Origin: Actinomycetota bacterium
GTDB lineage: Bacteria > Actinomycetota > Actinomycetes > Nanopelagicales > Nanopelagicaceae
Length of the DNA stretch: 7,389 nt
Assembly (NCBI GenBank): GCA_009700405.1
Contig: WLMD01000083.1
Span: 1-7,389 of the forward strand
Direction of reading: 5' to 3'
A model generated the notes under the pieces. It had not been told where the DNA came from and ran no database searches. It saw nothing but the letters and a program-made list of their open reading frames with translations. This document shows, piece after piece, positions 1 to 3,509 of the stretch. Position numbers and translations under genes: made by a program. Each line of letters starts with the position of its first letter. The first letter of the stretch is position 1.

Positions 1-17
1 ATCCTTCACCTAGTTAC

Positions 18-35
18 GGTCCCCACACGGGGGCC
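18..35. repeat. GC-rich hairpin upstream of tRNA-Gly
   Basis: Bases 18-24 pair with 29-35 (seven pairs, one a G-T wobble) around an ACAC loop, ending 13 bases before the tRNA. No T-run follows on either strand, so it is not a standard intrinsic terminator. No convincing -10 element lies in the 48 bases before the tRNA, which suggests the tRNA is transcribed from a promoter to the left of the window. The hairpin could then be a processing or spacer structure, but this is inference. Confidence 0.35.
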
Positions 36-48
36 CGAAACTGCCCTC

Positions 49-122
49 GCGGGTGTAGCTCAATGGTAGAGCCCCAGCCTTCCAAGCTGGCCATGCCGGT
101 TCGATCCCGGTCACCCGCTCCA
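49..122 (+). tRNA. tRNA-Gly (anticodon UCC), CCA encoded
   Basis: A complete cloverleaf can be drawn. The acceptor stem GCGGGTG (49-55) pairs with CACCCGC (112-118), followed by discriminator T119 and a genomically encoded CCA (120-122). The anticodon stem CCAGC (74-78) pairs with GCTGG (86-90), and the loop CTTCCAA places the anticodon TCC at 81-83, so the tRNA reads GGA and possibly GGG. The T-arm carries the usual GGTTCGATCCC core. The 3' end is only 6 bases from the stop codon of the convergent collagen-like gene. A tRNA-Gly near the tig/rpiB/pepN region is, as I recall, also found in mycobacteria, so this is probably an ancestral position. Confidence 0.97.
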
Positions 123-128
123 GTCTCT

Positions 129-1259
129 TTAACCGACCTGCCCGATTAATTGAACCATTGCCATACCTGAGAAGGCCACCAGATTATCCGCGCCTGACGT
201 CACTCCAGAACCATCTATCGCACGAACGGATAGCGAGCAATTTGCACTAGCTACAACTGTTCCCTCAATTCGAAATGTGTAAATATTTCCAATTGCTCCG
301 TCGACATAACCCTGTCCATAATTAATCGAGCTTCCATAAAACTTCGCGCAACTCAAGCTACTAGAAAGCAGTTCGATACCAAAGAAGCCAGTAGTTGCTG
401 TGTTAGCGGAATGACCTTGGACAGTGACACGATAAGACTGTCCGGAAATAAGATTTCCAAAACCCATAGAGTCTGATCCGGTTCCAGCAGATGCTGTCGA
501 CAAAGTCCAAGTCGAAATCGTGTAATTAGAGATACTAGAAGGTCCTGTTGCTCCGGCATTTCCAGTGTCACCTTTAGAACCTGCATTTCCAGTGTCACCT
601 TTAGAACCTGCATTTCCGGTGTCACCAGTATTTCCCTTGTCACCTTTCGCACCGGCGTCACCGACATTTCCAGTGTCACCTTTAGAACCAGGTGCACCTT
701 GCACTCCTTGACTTCCTTGTGCGCCCTGACCTCCAGATGTTCCCGCGGCACCTGCAGCACCTTGTGATCCTGCAACACCTGCTGCGCCCATCATTCCCGG
801 TGCACCAGATCCGCCCGCTGCACCAGTTTCACCCTTTGGACCAGCCGGACCAACCGAACCAATTGCACCTGTCGCACCTGTCGCACCTGCAACGACTGAT
901 GATGATCCGGCTTTGCCGGTTGCTCCATCATCACCATCTAGACCCATTACTCCTGGTGCACCTGTCGCGCCTTGAGGGCCACGTAAACCAATGGGAAGTG
1001 GCCACTTACCCGATACTTTTGGACCGTAAAAATTCATTGACTTAAAATCCAAATAGAAATCTCCATCAATACCTAGAGATGCCTTTGGGGCAACAGTGCC
1101 ACTGAGAATTGTGTTGGGAATTGACGTAGATGTGCGCCCTGCTGCGGCCGGCTTGACCGCCTTCGCTTTTCCTTCTGCCATAGATGGAATTGTCGACAGA
1201 ATCGTGGAAGCAAGAGATGTGATCGCAATAATTAATACAAACCTTGGGTTTCTTTTCAT
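129..1259 (-). CDS. secreted collagen-like protein (Gly-X-Y repeats)
   Basis: This encodes a 376-residue exported protein. Residues 1-28 form a Sec signal peptide: basic MKRNPR, a hydrophobic stretch to about 21, then likely cleavage after Ser-Met-Ala28. Residues 29-90 are a linker. Residues 91-241 hold 49 Gly-X-Y triplets (10, then a four-residue break SVVA at 121-124, then 39), which should fold as a collagen-type triple helix. Residues 242-376 form a separate C-terminal domain with alternating hydrophobic residues that suggest beta strands; Cys304 and Cys341 could form a disulfide. It has no LPXTG motif or terminal membrane anchor, so release or non-covalent surface attachment is likely. 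An in-frame TTG at 1325 would add 22 residues without a signal-like sequence; the GGAG six bases before the ATG at 1259 decides the start. The ligand is unknown, and the C-terminal domain may act as a trimerising or binding head (inference). Confidence 0.9.
   Translation of the reverse strand: MKRNPRFVLIIAITSLASTILSTIPSMAEGKAKAVKPAAAGRTSTSIPNTILSGTVAPKASLGIDGDFYLDFKSMNFYGPKVSGKWPLPIGLRGPQGATGAPGVMGLDGDDGATGKAGSSSVVAGATGATGAIGSVGPAGPKGETGAAGGSGAPGMMGAAGVAGSQGAAGAAGTSGGQGAQGSQGVQGAPGSKGDTGNVGDAGAKGDKGNTGDTGNAGSKGDTGNAGSKGDTGNAGATGPSSISNYTISTWTLSTASAGTGSDSMGFGNLISGQSYRVTVQGHSANTATTGFFGIELLSSSLSCAKFYGSSINYGQGYVDGAIGNIYTFRIEGTVVASANCSLSVRAIDGSGVTSGADNLVAFSGMAMVQLIGQVG
556..689 (-). repeat. 27-bp tandem repeats in the collagen-like gene
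   Basis: A 27-bp unit occurs twice in perfect tandem at 556-582 and 583-609. A diverged third start follows at 610-626, and 25 bases of the unit recur exactly at 665-689. Each unit codes nine residues, three Gly-X-Y triplets (GSK GDT GNA). Because the unit is a multiple of 9 bp, gain or loss of copies would change the length of the triple helix without breaking the frame or the triplet register. Confidence 0.9.
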
Positions 1260-1265
1260 CATCAA

Positions 1266-1269
1266 CTCC
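1266..1269 (-). promoter_or_regulatory. Shine-Dalgarno site that sets the collagen-like start
   Basis: On the minus strand GGAG ends six bases before the ATG at 1259. It is only three bases from the ATG at 1262 and lies downstream of the start of the other two candidates (ATG at 1271, TTG at 1325). Neither of those has a purine-rich site at proper distance. The chosen start also places the basic n-region of the signal peptide at the N-terminus. Confidence 0.75.
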
Positions 1270-1316
1270 ATAGTTGTCTGTAGGGGAAATACCTCAATAT
1301 TCAAATCATTGTGCAG

Positions 1317-1344
1317 GCGCTTCAATGGGGTCAGCCCCTAGCGC
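1317..1344. repeat. nested GC-rich hairpin
   Basis: GCGCT (1317-1321) pairs with AGCGC (1340-1344), and inside it GGGG (1327-1330) pairs with CCCC (1335-1338) around a TCAG loop. That is nine G/C-rich pairs with an asymmetric internal loop. A flanking GCAGGC (1313-1318) and GCCTGC (1373-1378) are also complementary and could compete with the outer stem. It lies 58-85 bases upstream of the collagen-like start codon, so it may be in that gene's leader if transcription starts beyond it. No T-run follows on either strand, so it is not an intrinsic terminator. Confidence 0.45.
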
Positions 1345-1512
1345 ACGTGTAAAGCGACTCACCGCATACCTAGCCTGCGCTCTCTAAATGTGACCCACCT
1401 CTAATTACAAGAATCCAAAACTCACACCCCTTTCTAAGGAAAAAATGGCTAGCCACTAAGCATTAGGGAGTTATCTAGCACTAGTCGATAGCGGAAAGTT
1501 CTCGACAAGGAA

Positions 1513-1526
1513 ATCCTTTAAAGGAT
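1513..1526. promoter_or_regulatory. 14-bp perfect palindrome before the secreted-protein RBS
   Basis: ATCCTTTAAAGGAT is a perfect 14-bp palindrome ending 16 bases before the ATG at 1543 and just upstream of the Shine-Dalgarno (AGGA, 1534-1537). It could be an operator for a dimeric regulator. It could also act in RNA: CCTTT at 1515-1519 can pair with AAAGG at 1520-1524 or with AAAGG at 1528-1532, and its CCTT with AAGG at 1507-1510. The symmetry is seen directly; any function is inference. Confidence 0.4.
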
Positions 1527-1542
1527 GAAAGGCAGGACGTAA

Positions 1543-2220
1543 ATGTCATCAAAGAAAAAGATTGTTGCAATTGCGATTACAACAGTTGCTCTATCTGTAG
1601 GAAGCATCGGATTTGCTTCAGCATCTAACTCACATGGAAAAGCAAAAGTTGCCCTTACCAAATCTTCGACAACTGTAAAAGGAATAAACCTTGGCGGTCC
1701 TGGAATGGGAAATCAAGAGCAAGAATTGCAAACAATTCTTTCTGGCCTTGTTACAAATAAAACTTTGACGCAAGCACAAGTTGATGCAATCAACGCAGCA
1801 ATTGCCGCCGCGCGCGCTGCACATCAACCACCAGTAAATGCAGATCGTGCTGCGCATGAAGCCCTCATCGCATCAACACTAGGGATTAGCGTCACGACGT
1901 TGAAATCTGAATTAGCTGCTGGCAAATCACTTGCAGCCATAAATCCTGCCAAGACACCAGCTCTCATCGCTGCTCTTGTTGCAGAAGGAACAAAAGATAT
2001 TGATGCAGCAGTAACAGCTAAGCGAATTACTGCAGCTCAAGCCGTAACACTCAAAACAAATCTCACTGCTGCCGTAACTGCGATGGTAAATCGCACAGGT
2101 GGTATGGGGCGCGGCATGGGTGGCGGACATATGGATGCCGATGACATGGGCAAAGGTATGAACGGCGGCATCGGTGGAGGCATGATGGGCGCACCAGTAT
2201 TGCCAACACCAACAGCGTAA
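1543..2220 (+). CDS. secreted protein with Gly/Met-rich C-terminal tail, unknown function
   Basis: This encodes 225 residues. A Sec signal peptide (lysines at 4-6, hydrophobic 7-24) ends in Ala-Ser-Ala, with likely cleavage after Ala27. The mature part is Ala-rich and helical. Two similar segments can be seen: residues 66-93 (LVTNKTLTQAQ type) and 153-182 (AVTAKRITAAQ type). Between them lies LGISVTTLKSELAAGKSLAAI (113-133), a pattern I know from many uncharacterised secreted actinobacterial and clostridial proteins. Residues 186-216 are a low-complexity Gly/Met tail with His196 and several Asp, ending in a short Pro/Thr segment. Met and His could bind a metal such as copper, but this is speculative. 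AGGA five bases before the ATG supports the start. It is transcribed alone, diverging from the collagen-like gene and ending at a strong terminator. Confidence 0.88.
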   Translation: MSSKKKIVAIAITTVALSVGSIGFASASNSHGKAKVALTKSSTTVKGINLGGPGMGNQEQELQTILSGLVTNKTLTQAQVDAINAAIAAARAAHQPPVNADRAAHEALIASTLGISVTTLKSELAAGKSLAAINPAKTPALIAALVAEGTKDIDAAVTAKRITAAQAVTLKTNLTAAVTAMVNRTGGMGRGMGGGHMDADDMGKGMNGGIGGGMMGAPVLPTPTA

Positions 2221-2252
2221 AAAGATAGTTCGAATGCAAGGTACCTGGGTAA

Positions 2253-2300
2253 GCAAGAGCCCGTCATCACTTAGGTGGCGGGCTCTTTGCATCCCTTTTT
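2253..2300 (+). terminator. rho-independent terminator after the secreted-protein gene
   Basis: AAGAGCCCG (2255-2263) pairs perfectly with CGGGCTCTT (2279-2287). The stem can be extended by GC at the base with one bulged T. The T-run at 2296-2300 begins eight bases after the stem. It lies 35 bases past the TAA and just before rpiB, so it separates the accessory genes from the conserved block. Confidence 0.85.
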
Positions 2301-2322
2301 AATTTCGTGAGAGACTTCAGGC

Positions 2323-2778
2323 ATGAGACTCCACATCGGAAGCGATCACGCGGGCTTAGAACTTAAGGCAATACTTGTCGATCATTTACGAGGACAAGGT
2401 CACGAAGTTACTGACCATGGCCCTCATGTGTATGACGCATTAGATGACTATCCAGTCTTTTGTATTCCTGCGGCAGAGGCCGTTGCCGTAGATCCTCAAT
2501 CACTTGGCATCGTTCTTGGTGGCTCTGGCAATGGCGAACAAATGGCCGCTAATAAAGTTATGGGAATCCGTGCAGCTTTAGTCTGGAGCAACGAGATCGC
2601 AAAATTGGCGCGTGAACATAATAACGCCAATGTGATTTCCCTCGGAGGGCGCATGCATACTCCTGAAGTATGTAAAGAACTTATCGATACTTTTATTGCC
2701 ACTCCATTTACAAATGACGAGCGCCATGTCCGACGAATCAATCAAATTGCCACGTATGAAGAAGTTGGCGGACTTTAG
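2323..2778 (+). CDS. rpiB: ribose-5-phosphate isomerase B
   Basis: This enzyme interconverts ribose 5-phosphate and ribulose 5-phosphate in the non-oxidative pentose phosphate pathway, in the cytoplasm. The 151 residues match the usual RpiB length. The N-terminus carries the GSDHAG signature (6-11) with Asp8 and His9 for substrate binding. GGSGNGEQMAANK (67-78) is the central motif: Glu72 takes the place of the catalytic base used in the mycobacterial enzyme (Glu75 there), and Gly66 stands where the E. coli type has its catalytic Cys. His99 matches the ring-opening histidine, and Arg110, Arg134 and Arg138 lie in the expected phosphate-binding positions. The start is set by homology because only a weak GAGAG (2309-2313) precedes the ATG. 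The gene follows a terminator, so it should have its own promoter, which I could not identify. Confidence 0.97.
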   Translation: MRLHIGSDHAGLELKAILVDHLRGQGHEVTDHGPHVYDALDDYPVFCIPAAEAVAVDPQSLGIVLGGSGNGEQMAANKVMGIRAALVWSNEIAKLAREHNNANVISLGGRMHTPEVCKELIDTFIATPFTNDERHVRRINQIATYEEVGGL

Positions 2779-2789
2779 GAATCTAAAGT
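2772..2789. terminator. inverted repeat spanning the rpiB and trmB stop codons
   Basis: ACTTTAG (2772-2778) and CTAAAGT (2783-2789) are perfect complements around the loop GAAT, which is the whole 4-bp gap between the convergent genes. The stem contains both TAG stop codons. On the plus strand it is followed by TTCTTGT and on the minus strand by no T-run, so it is at best a weak terminator. It may be a bidirectional transcription or RNA-end signal; the stem is AT-rich. Confidence 0.35.
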
Positions 2790-3442
2790 TTCTTGTAGGC
2801 AAGATCTGTTACTTGATGATCTTTCCTTATGCCTTGTCCTTCAAAACGCGTAAGTGGCCGCCAGTCGGGGCGTTCTACAACTCCCCCTGCATACCGTGTT
2901 GATTTGGAAAATGTATCTTCAATGGATTTCGCATAAGGGACCCAATCAGTTGCAATATTAAATATCCCATTGGGCTTGAGTTTGTCTGCCATTAGATTGA
3001 TGAATGCTTCGTTTATGATTCGACGCTTATGGTGTCGAGTTTTTGGCCAGGGATCCGGGAAAAATAAATGCACGCCATCAAGTGATACATCCGGAATCAT
3101 TCGGCCAACGATTAGGTGGGCATCTTCATCCATGACTCAGATATTTGAAATCTTCAATTCTTCAATCAAAGAAAGCAACTTTCCGATTCCGGGCTGATGT
3201 ACGTCGATTGCTAGAAAACCCACATCCGGAAAATTCTGAGCAATTGCGACAGTGGCCTCGCCCATACCAAATCCGATTTCAAGAATAACTTTTTGCTTAT
3301 CTGGGAATGCCCCCATTAAATCAATTTCACTCTCTGCCACATCGACCCCATAGGTTGGCCACAGACGTTCGCGGGCATCTAGCTGAGCCGCCGTGATACG
3401 TGTGCCACGCAACTTAAAGCTTTTGATCGTTGGGCTTTCCAT
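2783..3442 (-). pseudogene. trmB: tRNA (guanine-N7-)-methyltransferase, interrupted by in-frame TGA
   Basis: TrmB methylates G46 in the variable loop of tRNAs using S-adenosylmethionine. The full frame is 219 codons plus stop, near the low end of normal. Codons 55-62 (EIGFGMGE) are the SAM-binding loop, 127-141 hold FFPDPWPK followed by the basic RHHKRR stretch, and 195-204 the RPxTRFExxG motif, all typical. Codon 102 is TGA (3137-3139), splitting the frame into a 101-residue N-part with the SAM loop and a C-part with the catalytic motifs. An ATG two codons later (3133) could restart the C-part. Apart from this one codon the frame is intact, so the change is recent, an error, or tolerated as two chains. 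AAAGGG seven bases before the ATG at 3442 favours that start over GTG at 3448. It diverges from pepN with 67 bases between starts. Confidence 0.87.
3137..3139 (-). other. trmB: in-frame TGA inside trmB
   Basis: The minus strand reads ATC TGA GTC ATG GAT, in the same frame as both halves of trmB. Relatives, for example E. coli (SNLRVM), have arginine here, so a single C-to-T change of CGA to TGA explains it. TGA is also the normal stop of the MscS-like gene and of glbO in this window, so reassigned UGA is unlikely. No selenocysteine insertion context is expected at an arginine position. Confidence 0.9.
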
Positions 3443-3471
3443 TGGCACACCCTTTCATGATTGGATACAAC
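3442..3471 (+). promoter_or_regulatory. candidate sigma70-type promoter for pepN
   Basis: TTGGCA (3442-3447, five of six to TTGACA) is 18 bases from TACAAC (3466-3471, four of six to TATAAT). A start near 3478 would give a leader of about 32 bases before the GTG. The -35 box overlaps the start codon of the divergent trmB, so the two genes probably interfere at initiation. This is a motif match only. Confidence 0.4.
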
Positions 3472-3496
3472 ATCAAGAATCCATCTTTTCCCCTTC

Positions 3497-3503
3497 AAAG
3501 GAG
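3497..3503 (+). promoter_or_regulatory. strong Shine-Dalgarno site that sets the pepN GTG start
   Basis: AAAGGAG ends six bases before GTG at 3510. The frame is open upstream to an ATG at 3393, but that extension runs antisense through the trmB start and has no family resemblance. The GTG gives a protein starting with the PGxNLTRxEA type N-terminus usual for actinobacterial aminopeptidase N. Confidence 0.85.
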
Positions 3504-3509
3504 CCCACT

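Larger units (their letters stand above)
1260..1542. other. divergent intergenic region between two secreted-protein genes
   Basis: These 283 bases separate the starts of the two exported-protein genes and must hold both promoters. I see no strong -35/-10 pair. The best leftward candidate is TTGAAG at 1325-1320 with an AT-rich stretch about 17 bases on (AATATT), which is weak. Visible structure includes a hairpin at 1317-1344, a perfect 10-bp palindrome TGGCTAGCCA at 1446-1455 and a 14-bp palindrome at 1513-1526. A four-codon reading frame (ATG at 1445, TAA at 1457-1459) has an AAGGA four bases before its ATG, but it is too short to support as a gene. The region matches no riboswitch that I can recognise. 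Confidence 0.6.

Noticed and set aside
556..689. CRISPR array
   Set aside because: The repeats are directly tandem without unique spacers and keep a coding frame of Gly-X-Y triplets.
692..1045. Plus-strand open frame of 117 codons opposite the collagen-like gene
   Set aside because: It is rich in Leu, His and Pro simply because it is the complement of Gly-X-Y codons; it has no recognisable domain.
49..1259. Functional link between tRNA-Gly and the glycine-rich collagen-like gene
   Set aside because: Many Gly codons in the gene are GGT, which this UCC tRNA is not the main reader for, and a tRNA-Gly near this block seems ancestral; the adjacency is probably chance.
1260..1325. N-terminal extension of the collagen-like protein to a TTG at 1325
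   Set aside because: The 22 extra residues lie before a normal signal peptide, lack a Shine-Dalgarno site and overlap the hairpin at 1317-1344; GGAG at 1266-1269 fits the ATG at 1259.
1260..1542. c-di-GMP, c-di-AMP or cobalamin riboswitch
   Set aside because: I looked for the conserved core sequences of these classes on both strands and did not see them.
1927..2292. Minus-strand open frames opposite the Gly/Met-rich gene
   Set aside because: Cys/His-rich products are the shadow of Ala/Gly codons on the other strand, and one runs through the terminator.
49..2300. Integrative element using the tRNA 3' end as attachment site
   Set aside because: I found no second copy of the tRNA 3' end in the window and no integrase or other mobility gene.
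3137..3139. UGA recoding (selenocysteine or reassigned codon) in trmB
   Set aside because: TGA ends other genes in this window and relatives have arginine, not Cys or Trp, at this position.
3393..3509. Longer pepN start at an ATG at 3393
   Set aside because: It would run antisense across the trmB start; AAAGGAG before GTG 3510 and the family-like N-terminus favour the shorter form.
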